Assembly: GCF_036320965.1 (NCBI RefSeq)
Contig: NC_092286.1
Span: forward strand, 25,510,977 to 25,574,976
Direction: 5' to 3'
DNA: 64,000 bases
Source: Panulirus ornatus
Lineage: Eukaryota; Arthropoda; Malacostraca; Decapoda; Palinuridae
The notes under the pieces were generated by a model. It was not told where the DNA came from. It searched no databases and was given only the letters and a program-made list of their open reading frames with translations. Position 1 is the stretch's first letter. The number at the start of each line of letters is the position of its first letter. A program made the position numbers and the translations under genes. This document shows, piece after piece, positions 13,301 through 22,394 of the stretch.

Positions 13301-16300
13301 TGCTATCTAATACTTGTTAGCAGAAAGTTGATCACCTGAACTACCCTCCTAAGGTAGGATAGTGGCAACAAGTTATGGGCAGTGTCATCTCCCAGGCCTT
13401 TGTCACATGCATATTTCTACAGCTTATTTCTGCTAGATGATTATTACTTCTCAATATTTTACAGTTCCTCAGGTTGAACTCCATCAATCATGTATCAGAC
13501 CAACTTGGAGTTTGTCAAGGTCATAAGGTGATGCAATCCTCTGTGTTTTTCACTTCCCTCATGACATTTGCAGCATCTACAAACATATTAAGGTTAGAGT
13601 TCATAACCTCTGGCAAATCACTTACAAAGATCAAGAAAATTAATGGTCCCAGAGTATTCATACTCTTAAACATCCTTAATTCATACAACTGACAAGGCAA
13701 GGGTTGCTCATGAATTAGTAAGAAGAGCATAAGGTACTACACCTTGTGAGGCACTCCTCCTTTCAATCGGTACATGAAGTACATTATATATTACTCAGGC
13801 ATCAATACCAGCAAGATTTTTTTCATTTTTTGTTTTTAGGGGTTAATACCTATTAAAAATGCCTGCTGACATCACCTTCATACCATTTCACTTCAACAAA
13901 AAATTCCTGACATGTAATTCCTATTGCTCATAACAGTCTGAGTATAATGAGACATTTGACTCAAAGAGAAACTTCTACTTTTGTGGCACCTCAACCTGAC
14001 TTTATTGTTAAAGCTAATCAAAATTTTCAAGAGACCAATCAGAAACTCTACATGAAGTAGTCTACAATAAGTAGTAAAATTACCCCTAGTCACTAGAAAC
14101 TGTTGTGATCAACTTTCTGCTAATAAGTATAAGATAGCTGAATGGGTTGATACACAGAGAAAGCTGATCATAGCTAAAAGTTTCCCCAATCCTACAATCC
14201 TGTTTGGAAGGTTTCGAAGACCAGCTATCACAACACAAATTATCTGGGCAATCATTTGCCTGAACTAATGCATGGCTATAGACCAATTACATTCTATAAA
14301 AACAAAAAACAATCAAATATTTTCATTTTTTTGGCTTAAACAGCAAAACTCTGTAAACTGATCTTTGCAAAGAAATACCCTGGTTAAATATTGCTCCTAT
14401 TGTGGAAAGGTGCTCTGCAGCAGCTGCATTACCATCCACGGAATGTACTGCAGCAAAATATTCAATTTCTGGTCATATAGGGTGGTCTAGCAGTCAATTT
14501 TCAACTGTTCAAAGATCCTGTTTAGTGTGGTCTACTTTACTGACTGATAGGTTAATGATAGCTACTGTAGCCATGGCCTGCTTGTAAGATGAAGAAAACC
14601 ATATCCTCACTAGTATGACATGGTGGGGATAAACATACATACCTTGTTAGTTACAATGCAGAGGTCTGTGAGACTTACGACATCAGCACTAATAATGACA
14701 TTCTTGAGAAACTGACTTGTAGCAATAGCTTTCTCTCCAGGTGGTCCTGCCTAAAATTGAAAAGAACAATAAATGTCTGATTTTTTTTTAAAGCATCTGA
14801 AATGGAGCAGGCAAAAACATGCTCTACTTGAGGCTATCTCATATGATAATAAAATGGTATGAGGGAGAGTGTAAAAAAAATTAATCTGAGCTCGAGAGTT
14901 TGTAACCCTATGTACATGAATTTCACTGCCATTCCTCATCCATGCCATTTTTCCATGAAAAAAGAAAACGAATTTTGTCCTCTTTATTTCTTTTCCAACA
15001 TGAAATGACCATTAAATTTCTGCATCTAGCATTATACTTCCTCAATAACAATATCAGGTGAAAATTATGGTAAATGAGAAAGATGTGCACAATGTGAATA
15101 GTTGGATTCTTTAAATGGTGTAGGGGAAATAAAAATTTTTCAACTATATGTTTGGAAGTATTTTAAAAACATGACTACATGATATTTGAAAATCCTATCA
15201 AACTGCAAACTTATATATAGTGTTATTAGTGTAAATTAAATGGCACAGGTGCTAGTGTGATTTGACGATGTTAGGTAAATCATCCTTTTATACGGGTGAA
15301 AACTTTCAGTTTCTTACAGCTGAGTTTTTCTTCCTTTCCCTTACAATTTTGTTTGCATAGGTAAATTGTCATTTCTTCTATTTTTTGTGTATAGTAAATT
15401 TCAACACAGTACAACTTATAGAAGGCATTTCTAGATGGCTATCACAAGAGTATGTAGTCCGCTAACTTTTGCACACCTTTTTCCTTTTTGGTGCATTATG
15501 TAGGCATAACAGTACGAACAGAACTTTTTTGTCAGCATACCCTGAAGGACAGTATTTTTCCATCAATTGCATATCCATAATGTAGAGGCCCTTTTTGCTT
15601 GATTTAAAATGCCCTCTAAATTTTGTTGCAGTTTCTCATTTGGATTTTGAATGTTATAACAGATGAATGAATTTAATAATTAGTGTAAATTAAATGTGCA
15701 AATTGAAGTGGTACAATTTGCACATTTCATTTGAAAGGTTTGTTGAACATAACTGGTTAAACCTGTCAACATCACCTACATACTTATTGTAATGCACTTG
15801 GATACTTAGCTTATCAATCATTGTTTCCTTTCTTAGACTTTACAGTATTTTGACTTTGGTTCTTGACTTCTAATACCTCATACAGCAACAATGAGAAAGT
15901 GAGTGGCATCAACTGAGACTAATTTACATTTAAAGTTTTACCCATAGAAGGAAGCTTTTACGGGGTTCAGCAGACCATTCTCTATATTAAGAAGACCTGT
16001 ATTGACTTGCAGTAAAGGAAAACATTTTTCTAAAGCTCAGGACAAAAGTCAAATTCAGTTTTAGAATTTTACCACAGCTCAACTACTGTACAGTTGAGTG
16101 ATGTAGTAACAGGAGTTAAAGGTGGAAACGTTATTGGAAGAAAAGAATTTCACAGTAAAACCTTATTCTTACTTTATTCCACATTAAAATGACAGAATAT
16201 GATAACTAAAGCATACTTATGCACTAGTTTGGAGAAACATCTTAAATTAGTCTTCTTAGAAGAGCAGAATTTCACTTACACCCACATTTACATAACATTG

Positions 16301-18085
16301 GAATTCTCAAGACGACGAAAATAGCCTCTACCCGTCAAAAGCAAATATGTAAGTTGAAATGATGAATGCCAATGAACTATATAATACTTATTGTACTACG
16401 CAGTAATTGTATGAGGCAGCAAAACAACTTAATCTAAATCTGTTATATAGATATTCCTATTTATTTTTCTTAAGCATCACAGTACAGTAACTTACCATCT
16501 TGAGCATCTTAAACACATTTTAGTACACTTATAAAACAAACTCATCAATTTATTATTACTATACAGTTATACATATTAAACTTTCAACATATTCTTACTT
16601 TAAACATGGGTGAACAACATGGGTAGAGTTCCACATTAGGAACTATGAAGCCTTGATTTGGATTCCTAAGAGCTGGGGTAGCAATTTCTGCCTTAATGCC
16701 ACACATAACAGTAGTGTGCCCCACTCGCACTGTAGATGATCCCTCAGCTGTAGTAACAGTTCCAACTCTGATGGTTATGGACCGAGCATCCATCAATCCA
16801 CGGCCATCTGGTCTCCTCTTTTTGTCTAAGAAGCTCCTAAAGACAAAAAAAAATTATTGGACAAGACTATATATGTATATATTATATTATACTCTGTCGC
16901 TGTCTTCCGCATTAGTGAGGTAGCACAAGGAAACATGAAAGAATGGCCCAACCCAACCACATACACGTCCAAACACACACATATACATACCTATACATCT
17001 CAACGTATACATATATATACACAGACATATACATATATACACATGTACATAATTCATACTGTCTGCCCTTATTCATTCCTGTTGCCACCCCGCCACACAT
17101 GAAATAACAACCCCCTCCCCCACATGTGTGCGAGGTAGCGCTAGGAAAAGACAACAAAGGCCACATTCGTTCACACTCAGTCTCTAGCTGTCATGTAATA
17201 ATGCACCGAAACCACAGCTCCCTTTCCACATCCAGGCCCCACAGAACTTTCCATGGTTTACCCCAAACGCTTCACATGCCCTGGTTCAATCCATTGACAG
17301 CACGTCAACCCCGGTATACAACATCGATCCAATTCACTCTATTCCTTGCACACCTTTCACCCCCCTGCATGTTCAGGCCCCGATCACTCAAAATCTTTTC
17401 CACTCCATCCTTCCACCTTCACTATATTTTATTATACTTGATCGCCGTTTCCCGCGTCAGTCTATACATCCCCTATCAACCCTGAAGCCATATTGCCCCT
17501 CCTCAGTTTGATGCTCGGTGTATGGCACCACATTCTCAGTCACCATTCTCCAACCTGAGCATTCAATTTTCCTTTCGTTTTTATATAATGGTATTATAGA
17601 ATCCTTTAGTTCTCAAACGCCCCATCTTGGGCCACAGAGTTGCTGAAACGCAGCTACAATCCCACCCTCGCCTGCCACTTCGCCCCACTTCATTTTGATC
17701 AAGGCTTTCATTACCCCATTACATTAAGCAGACATTTGCTTGCCCTCTTCACAATGAGGATTCGTATACCTGTGCCTCCCTACAGGAGAAGTCTGCCTTC
17801 TAACCCTACCAAACCTCAACGCAACTTGAAGGTGGCGCACGGGAAATTCAACTCACTTTTAGAGGAAGATTTGAACCATCGGCGCCGAATTGTCGGCAAT
17901 ATAACAACCACGTTTCTTGTAAGATATTTTATACTACACCAAATACAAATGATAGTTGCCTAACTATTCATTATTTGTTATAGGTAGAATTGGCTGCTAA
18001 ATACTATTCTTTATTTCATAAACCTACGCTCTTACTTGTAGTAACTGTCAGGTTCAAATGTTTTCCACACTTCCATAGACGTCAT
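1137..18085 (-). CDS. EXOSC8: EXOSC8 (Rrp43-type), six-exon exosome core subunit
   Basis: This gene encodes a subunit of the RNA exosome ring, a non-catalytic RNase PH-fold protein in the EXOSC8/Rrp43 family. Coding exons in order are 18036-18085, 16599-16836, 14643-14750, 7484-7663, 4660-4707 and 1137-1352. All introns have GT/AG borders. The 840 coding bases give 279 residues plus stop, close to the 276 residues of the human protein. Diagnostic segments in order are an EPDSYYK N-terminus, RRPDGRGL, VRVGHTTVMCGIKAE, FIVPNVELYP, GPPGEKAIATSQF, a WCLYCDVVCLNYDGN block, PVASTF, and LMDPTAEDE followed by CTTHKPGG near the C-terminus. The start ATG is the only Met in frame with the family N-terminus. 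The introns are packed with LINE copies. It is head-to-head with the aminopeptidase gene. I see no truncation or frameshift, so it looks functional. Confidence 0.93.
1353..2024. other. EXOSC8 intron 5, unique part with pyrimidine-rich block
   Basis: No gene is seen. From about 1720 to 1995 the plus strand is strongly C/T-rich with loosely repeated ccctcc/ccacatcctcc words, like a decayed minisatellite. Confidence 0.5.
2025..3050 (+). mobile_element. RTE-like LINE, 5'-truncated decayed copy
   Basis: Starts within the reverse transcriptase near the yrGCKA/VGREESDWF segment, passes the NLFMD box and reaches the C-terminal GHMEKM region and 3' UTR. Frames are broken throughout and the FADD box is damaged. 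It lies in intron 5 of EXOSC8, in sense opposite to the host gene. Confidence 0.8.
3165..3545 (-). mobile_element. Unclassified retroposon R1, copy a
   Basis: Co-linear with 6722-6995 and 55927-56497. It begins with a tctatctatatctc microsatellite-like tract, which I take as the 3' tail of a minus-oriented copy. Shared internal words include aacaggccactggcagagag and aaatctag. No coding capacity. Confidence 0.65.
3845..4365 (+). mobile_element. Unclassified retroposon R1, copy b (inverted)
   Basis: Reverse-complement version of copy a. It contains the complement of the aacaggccactggcagagag word (as ctctgccagaggcctgtta) and ends in agagatatatagatgg, the expected 3' tail. With copy a it forms a large imperfect inverted repeat inside EXOSC8 intron 5. 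Confidence 0.6.
4660..4707 (-). CDS. EXOSC8: EXOSC8 coding exon 5 (16-codon microexon)
   Basis: 48 bp, phase 0. Acceptor TTATTTACAG and donor GTATGT. It encodes TRPVASTFTVYSDSIQ, which fills the gap expected from the family between exons 4 and 6 (human ...THPVATSFAVFDD...). The joined reading runs directly into LMDPT of exon 6. Confidence 0.88.
4985..6668 (+). mobile_element. RTE-like LINE, 5'-truncated copy in EXOSC8 intron 4
   Basis: The longest open stretch (to 5765) covers the linker and first half of the reverse transcriptase: ALRRMKARKAAGLDGI, VPEDWQNACIVPLYKGKGD, CGFRSGRGCVDQVF and FMDLEKAYDRVDRDALW. A frameshift follows, then NLFMDG, and the FADD box is altered to FADG (LLFADGTALV), so the catalytic Asp-Asp pair is lost. 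The copy ends after GVKKIL. Dead copy. Confidence 0.88.
6722..6995 (-). mobile_element. Unclassified retroposon R1, copy c
   Basis: Begins catctatctatatctctg and carries the aacaggccactggcagagag word and the cctacctac-rich section. It sits within about 55 bp of the end of the LINE copy at 4985-6668. Confidence 0.6.
7484..7663 (-). CDS. EXOSC8: EXOSC8 coding exon 4
   Basis: Exactly 60 codons, phase 0. It starts after CCCTTAG and ends at GTAGGT. It encodes WCLYCDVVCLNYDGN, then DAALIALMAALQNVRLPKV, a well conserved helix of the family. Confidence 0.93.
7664..8434. other. EXOSC8 intron 3, unique sequence
   Basis: Intron sequence between exon 4 and the LINE cluster. I see no gene or clear repeat. 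Confidence 0.5.
8435..8600 (-). mobile_element. Old-subfamily RTE-like LINE 3' UTR fragment
   Basis: The minus strand carries the shared 3' UTR words (ccatggtttaccc, cttcacatg) and ends in gatagccatttcccctgttagtgaggtaac, an older variant of the common 3' stem-loop. No coding part remains. Confidence 0.6.
8640..9488 (+). mobile_element. RTE-like LINE copy, first of head-to-tail triplet
   Basis: 5'-truncated to the C-terminal domain (YGCEAWAIDRVVRRRVDVLEM, KWFGHMERM), which is frameshifted before its end. It then has the long-form 3' UTR and the terminal stem-loop ending gacaaagtataata. The next copy begins at once. Confidence 0.88.
9489..10453 (+). mobile_element. RTE-like LINE copy, second of triplet
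   Basis: Starts in the reverse transcriptase at SPWLFNLFMDGVV and reaches a T-for-A altered LLFTDDTALV box. An internal deletion at about 9642 joins TALV to the SLNGEKLEEV segment. From 9649 it has a 201-residue open C-terminal part, then the short-form 3' UTR and an A-rich tail. Confidence 0.88.
10454..12150 (+). mobile_element. RTE-like LINE copy, third of triplet
   Basis: 5' end lies in the RT at GISLLSIPGKLYG. It carries RT and C-terminal segments with frameshifts near 10764 and 10970, plus a small deletion near 11272 that removes the tggaag...aaaatggg stretch. The full long-form 3' UTR runs from 11705, ending in the stem-loop and an A-run. Confidence 0.9.
12151..12879. other. EXOSC8 intron 3, no gene seen
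   Basis: AT-rich intron sequence. A tatatata/ttattta microsatellite extends the tail of the preceding LINE copy to about 12190. Nothing else is recognised. Confidence 0.5.
12880..13790 (-). mobile_element. CR1-like LINE remnant
   Basis: The minus strand encodes LGPLIFLIFVSDLPEVMNS followed by an FVDAAN box, a decayed form of the CR1 PQGSVLGPLLF/NDL/FADDTK region. Further 3' comes REVRGDLITAFKCLKQI, the CR1 C-terminal RGDLI motif. Stops and frameshifts are common. Confidence 0.65.
13791..14642. other. EXOSC8 intron 3, distal part
   Basis: No gene. A 23-bp word near 14100 (gtgatcaactttctgcta) is the reverse complement of a word at 13318-13335 in the CR1 remnant. Confidence 0.45.
14643..14750 (-). 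CDS. EXOSC8: EXOSC8 coding exon 3
   Basis: Exactly 36 codons, phase 0 at both ends. Acceptor TCAATTTTAG and donor GTATGT. It encodes the AGPPGEKAIATSQFLKNVI segment and DLCIVTNK. Confidence 0.93.
14751..16598. other. EXOSC8 intron 2, no repeats recognised
   Basis: 1.85 kb of AT-rich intron with no ORF similarity and no match to the repeat families of this window that I could see by eye. Confidence 0.5.
16599..16836 (-). CDS. EXOSC8: EXOSC8 coding exon 2
   Basis: Acceptor TTTTTGTCTTTAG and donor GTAAGA. It encodes the start of the RNase PH-like fold (RRPDGRG, VRVGHTTVMCGIKAE, VPNVELYP). Its one leading base completes the split Lys codon from exon 1. Confidence 0.93.
16885..17412 (-). mobile_element. 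RTE-like LINE 3' end (long-form 3' UTR)
   Basis: Reads on the minus strand as a few C-terminal codons (GVEKILSDRGLNMQ), then the full long 3' UTR with the alternating tatgtata tract. It ends in the stem-loop gaggtagcacaagg/cgctgtcttccgc. 5'-truncated, in EXOSC8 intron 1. Confidence 0.85.
17413..17463 (-). mobile_element. Fragment of the shared LINE/SINE 3' end
   Basis: Contains attatacttgatcgccgtttcccgcgtcag, the terminal stem-loop of the SINE-like/older LINE type, abutting the truncated end of the preceding LINE fragment. Confidence 0.5.
17464..18035. other. EXOSC8 intron 1, proximal part
   Basis: GC-richer than the rest of the intron. A 107-codon open frame at 17640-17963 has no recognisable domain and is not supported as a gene. 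Confidence 0.45.
18036..18085 (-). CDS. EXOSC8: EXOSC8 coding exon 1
   Basis: ATG at 18085-18083 in a CAGCCATGACG context. It encodes 16 residues ending DSYY plus two bases of a Lys codon, then a GTAAGAG donor. The phase matches the acceptor at 16836, which supplies the third base. Confidence 0.88.
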
Positions 18086-18520
18086 GGCTGTGAGAGCTTG
18101 GTAAACAATGAGGGAAACAACACCAAAGTTTGTGTAAATAGATCCTATGTTATTTTGCAATTAATAAACTAATAAGTATATAGATATATGTATAAGTATA
18201 TTTTTCGTTTTTTATTTAGCTACTTTGTTTTTAAATATTAATTATTGTAGATAATGCTTTAGGCTCGTTGTAAGATGTCACCCAAGTCAGGAATAAGAAA
18301 CGTTCTCAGACATTTTGCAATTTCTTTTCTCTGAAGCGTGAGCGTACTTTAAACCTACTACGCCATGTAACGTAGTAGAATATCTCTTGAAGATATTATA
18401 TTACTTTGTTGTAAATTTAGAAAGAAGAAATTGTGATTCGTGCTGAGGTACGAGGTGGACGGGAGGAACGCTCAGCTTCCGTTCCTAAACACTTTGGAAA
18501 TTATTCTTGTTGACATCATC
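18086..18520. promoter_or_regulatory. Candidate bidirectional promoter, EXOSC8 / aminopeptidase
   Basis: 435 bp separate the divergent start codons at 18085 (minus) and 18521 (plus), so both core promoters and 5' UTRs must lie here unless upstream non-coding exons exist. No convincing TATA box is placed for either gene. An 8-bp perfect hairpin lies at 18355-18378. Function is inferred from layout. Confidence 0.55.
18355..18378. repeat. Perfect short hairpin in the divergent promoter
   Basis: CTACTACG, an 8-base spacer, then CGTAGTAG. It could be a palindromic protein-binding site; nothing beyond symmetry supports this. Confidence 0.35.
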
Positions 18521-18607
18521 ATGGCCTTGTGTGGAAGCCGTAGCATCATGGCTAGGGTGCTGGCGGCATCTCTCAGGACGCACCGATCCTATGCCACAGA
18601 AAACAAG
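18521..18607 (+). CDS. Exon 1 of M17-like aminopeptidase: mitochondrial leader
   Basis: Encodes 29 residues (MALCGSRSIMARVLAASLRT then HRSYATENK). It is rich in Arg, Ser and Ala and has no acidic residue until the end, typical of a mitochondrial presequence. A GTAAAT donor follows in phase 0, and the exon joins in phase to 28863. The ATG sits in a catcATGG context and is the first one. Together with exon 2 it resembles leucine aminopeptidase 3 (LAP3-type, peptidase M17), which releases N-terminal residues from peptides. Only the non-catalytic N-terminus is present, so the assignment is tentative. Confidence 0.65.
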
Positions 18608-18619
18608 GTAAATACCACC

Positions 18620-19384
18620 AGTCAATGTGGGATTAGGTAAGACGGGAGCCAAGGTCGGGGATCCCCCCCCCCATACCACCACACACACCTTAGGGTTACT
18701 GGTGCGGGGATGTGAGGCCCACAGCAAGGATAACCTACATGGACCACACACTTACCGAGTCTGGTGATGGTCACTGTGTCTTTTTTTTATGTATATGGAA
18801 GACTAAATTCGTGATTGGATCTCTGATAGGAAGCGTTGCCCGCTTATGGCACCAGATCTGCCCTACCTCCATATATCATTTGATTAATATTAATTACATC
18901 CTTATTTATAAACTTATTCTCCTGAGTAAGATATTTTCATGACGTCTGGGAACAACTACACCTATACCCATATTTTGTAACTGAACATCATTTAATTTTT
19001 TATCATTTTTCCTCTTAAGTTCTCAGTATGACAGCGAAGTTGAAGTAAAACTTGATATCTCTTGTCATGTCTGAGGTTATTGGGCCCTGGCACCAATTTT
19101 GTTACTTTTCTATACATTTTTCAATTGTCAATTCGTCTACATCTTCAGCATCGAAGACCTCGCTAGGATTGTATGTAGAACCCCAAAGGAAAAGTTTTTT
19201 CACAGCGTATCTTATCCTGCCATAGGAGCCCCTTATATCGGCAGAATTACAGTTTCAGACATCCACCTGTTTTGGAGTTGAAATTACATTTTTTCGACGG
19301 TTCATGATGTTTTGCACTATTCTAACCTTCAGTTTTGCCTTTAAAGACATTCCTCTCCTTTTTCCAAAGTTAATGGGGAAATCC
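18620..19384. other. Aminopeptidase intron 1, proximal part
   Basis: Mostly unique sequence with a C-run at 18662-18670. No gene recognised. Confidence 0.45.
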
Positions 19385-19785
19385 CAGTGGAAACCGTATT
19401 TTACATAAGAACATAAGATACTGGACTCCGCAAAAGGTCTTCTGGCCCATTCTAGCTGGGTCCTCCCTACAACCACCCCACGGAGCTCGTATATCTCTCC
19501 AACCAATTCATGGTTCCAGCCCCAACCGCTGCATCTGGCAAGCTATTCCAGAGGTCATCCACCCTGTTGCTAAATCAGTGCTTCTCCACATCCAGTGTGA
19601 ACCTAAATTTTCCTATCTTGAAGCCATTATTGCGAGTTCTAACCTGGTTGGTTATTCTTAGAACATTACCATTTTCCCCCTTATTTAAACCTGTCATCCA
19701 TTTGTACACCTTTGTCTATTTGTGCATCTCTGGCCCTCCTCCTATTCAGTGAAAGTAAATTCAGTCTAGCAAGTCTTTCAGGATT
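19385..19785. repeat. Unassigned dispersed repeat (possible LINE 3' end)
   Basis: Begins acataagaacataagatac and is compositionally unlike its flanks. Broken reading frames such as LEAIIASSNLVGYS recall remnants seen in crustacean repeats, but I cannot assign a class. It abuts the RTE-like 3' UTR at 19783. Confidence 0.4.
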
Positions 19786-20172
19786 GAACCAGGGCATGTG
19801 AAGCGTCTTGGGTAAACCATGGAAAGTTGTGTAGGGCCTGGATGTGGAAAGGGAGCTGTGGTTTCGGTGCATTATTACATGACAGCTGGAGACTGAGTGT
19901 GGACGAATGTGGCCTTTGTTGTCATTTCTCTGGTGCTACCTCGCTGGAGTGGGGGAATGCTGTTTCCTGTGTGGTGAGGTGGTGGTGGGAATGGATGAAG
20001 GTAGCAATTATGAATATGAACATGTGTATATATGTATATTTTTATGTTGAAATGTATATGTATGTATATGTGCATGTATGGATGCTTATGTATATATATG
20101 TGTATATGAGTGGTTTGGCCATTCTTCATCTGTGTCCTTGTGCTACCTCTCTGACACAGGAAACAGCGATTA
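19783..20172 (+). mobile_element. RTE-like LINE 3' UTR fragment (long form, diverged)
   Basis: Contains the ggattgaaccagggcatgtg start of the 3' UTR, the gggagctgtggtttcggtgc word, the alternating tatgtata tract and the terminal stem-loop ending gattaagtata. More diverged than the coding copies nearby. Confidence 0.8.
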
Positions 20173-20290
20173 AGTATATTCGCCATTTCCCGCATTAGCG
20201 AGGTAGCGTTAAGAACAGAGGACTGGGCCTTTGAGGGAATATCCTCACCTGGCTCCCTTCTCTGTTCCTTCTTTTGGAAAAAAAAAATAT
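20173..20290 (-). mobile_element. SINE-like repeat sharing the LINE 3' stem-loop
   Basis: About 110 bp. On the minus strand the body runs from the A/T junction through gcccagtcctctgttc and ends in acgctacctcgctaatgcgg, gaaatggcgaa. That last part has the fold of the RTE-like LINE 3' end. The body is unrelated to the LINE. No clear A/B-box promoter is visible. Confidence 0.6.
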
Positions 20291-20295
20291 ATATA

Positions 20296-21350
20296 TATAT
20301 GTTAGGGAGGTAAATGCAAGAGTTTTGGAAAGAGGGGCAAGTATGAAGTCTGTTGGGGATGAGAGAGCTTGGGAAGTGAGTCAGTTGTTGTTCGCTGATG
20401 ATACAGCGCTGGTGGCTGATTCATGTGAGAAACTGCAGAAGCTGGTGACTGAGTTTGGTAAAGTGTGTGGAAGAAGAAAGTTAAGAGTAAATGTGAATAA
20501 GAGCAAGGTTATTAGGTACAGTAGGGTTGAGGGTCAAGTCAGTTGGGAGGTGAGTTTGAATGGAGAAAAACTGGAGGAAGTGAAGTGTTTTAGATATCTG
20601 GGAGTGGATCTGGCAGCGGATGGAACCATGGAAGCGGAAGTGGATCATAGGGTGGGGGAGGGGGCGAAAATTCTGGGGGCCTTGAAGAATGTGTGGAAGT
20701 CGAGAACATTATCTCGGAAAGCAAAAATGGGTATGTTTGAAGGAATAGTGGTTCCAACAATGTTGTATGGTTGCGAGGCGTGGGCTATGGATAGAGTTGT
20801 GCGCAGGAGGATGGATGTGCTGGAAATGAGATGTTTGAGGACAATGTGTGGTGTGAGGTGGTTTGATCGAGTGAGTAACGTAAGGGTAAGAGAGGTGTGT
20901 GGAAATAAAAAGAGCGTGGTTGAGAGAGCAGAAGAGGGTGTTTTGAAGTGGTTTGGGCACATGGAGAGAATGAGTGAGGAAAGATTGACCAAGAGGATAT
21001 ATGTGTCGGAGGTGGAGGGAACGAGGAGAAGTGGGAGACCAAATTGGAGGTGGAAAGATGGAGTGAAAAAGATTTTGTGTGATCGGGGCCTGAACATGCA
21101 GGAGGGTGAAAGGAGGGCAAGGAATAGAGTGAATTGGAGCGATTGGTATACCGGGGTTGACGTGCTGTCAGTGGATTGAATCAAGGCATGTGAAGCGTCT
21201 GGGGTAAACCATGGAAAGCTGTGTAGGTATGTATATTTGTGTGTGTGGACGTATGTATATACATGTGTATGGGGGGGGGTTGGGCCATTTCTTTCGTCTG
21301 TTTCCTTGCGCTACCTCGCAAACGCGGGAGACAGCGACAAAGTATAATAA

Positions 21351-21353
<3 letters not shown>
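20296..21353 (+). mobile_element. RTE-like LINE, young 5'-truncated copy
   Basis: Starts in the RT just before REVNARVLERGASM and keeps an open frame of about 290 codons. This covers FADDTALVAD (catalytic DD), NVNKSKVIRYSR, FRYLGVDLAADG, YGCEAWAMDRVVRRR and GHMERM to the C-terminus. A small deletion shifts the last codons. Short-form 3' UTR, then the stem-loop and gtataataaaa. Confidence 0.92.

Positions 21354-21409
<56 letters not shown>
21354..21409. repeat. (AT)n microsatellite
   Basis: About 28 TA units directly continuing the LINE tail. Probably expanded from it. Confidence 0.95.
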
Positions 21410-21412
<3 letters not shown>

Positions 21413-21927
21413 TTTTACATATTTATAATCTGACTCTGTATTATCCCTCTCCTTCATAACCCCTTCTTTACAAGTTATTATATATCAAAAGATCGGATTC
21501 AAGTCGGAAAAAGGAAACTTCCTCATTCTTGAATCACTTTTTGCATTGGTGACATAAATTCCATAAGAGTAGAACACCGACCATAATCCTAGATGTTCAT
21601 TTGTCAACTGAAATCTTAATTGTCTTCCTGGATTTGCCAGTATTATTTGTTTCTTAGTTGTTTCATTTTCTCATATGATATTCTTCATTTCATAAGGTAG
21701 ATTTATTCCTTACTTGAAAAAATACCCATTTTCCAGACATCAGGAAGCATAGCACTGCATCATCAAGTTGAAGATCCTTAGAGAAATTCATAAAATACAT
21801 ACTGGTGAAGAAAAACATAATACTGTTGATATAAACATAAATTTCATTTGTCAGTTCAGTGTCCTGCAGTATTACAGGTGTGTTTCACCAACTACTACAG
21901 TGGGTGTCAGAGATGTAGACATAGACA
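21410..21927. other. Aminopeptidase intron 1, no gene seen
   Basis: AT-rich sequence without recognised repeats or genes. Confidence 0.45.
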
Positions 21928-22363
21928 CAGGTTCAGCATCCCTAATCTGAGAATCCAAAATCCAAAATGTTCCAAAGTTCGAAACGCTTTGAGCAGCGAC
22001 TTAGTGTGAATAAGTGTAAGAAAATGATTGCTTATCAGTAGCATATAGATTCAGTGTCAGCATTGAAGGTGATGCCAGATAACCATGGATTGTTTATCAG
22101 TAGCATATAACTTCAGAGTCGGAAATGAAGATGATGCCAAACAACCACAGATTGTCCACATGGGCAGCAGAGGTTGTGACACCTTAGCTTTCTTATGGTT
22201 CACTGTTACACAAACTTTGTTTCATGCCCAAAATTATTAAGAATATTGTTTGAATTACCTTCAAGCTATGTATATAAGGTGTATATGAAACATAAATAAA
22301 TTTTGTTTAGACTTGGATCCCATCCCTAAGATATGATTATTTATGTGCAAATGTTCCAAAATC

Positions 22364-22394
<31 letters not shown>

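Noticed and set aside
17640..17963. 107-codon open frame in EXOSC8 intron 1
   Set aside because: It lies in an intron of the opposite strand gene, has no recognisable family, no splice or promoter context, and a length within reach of chance.
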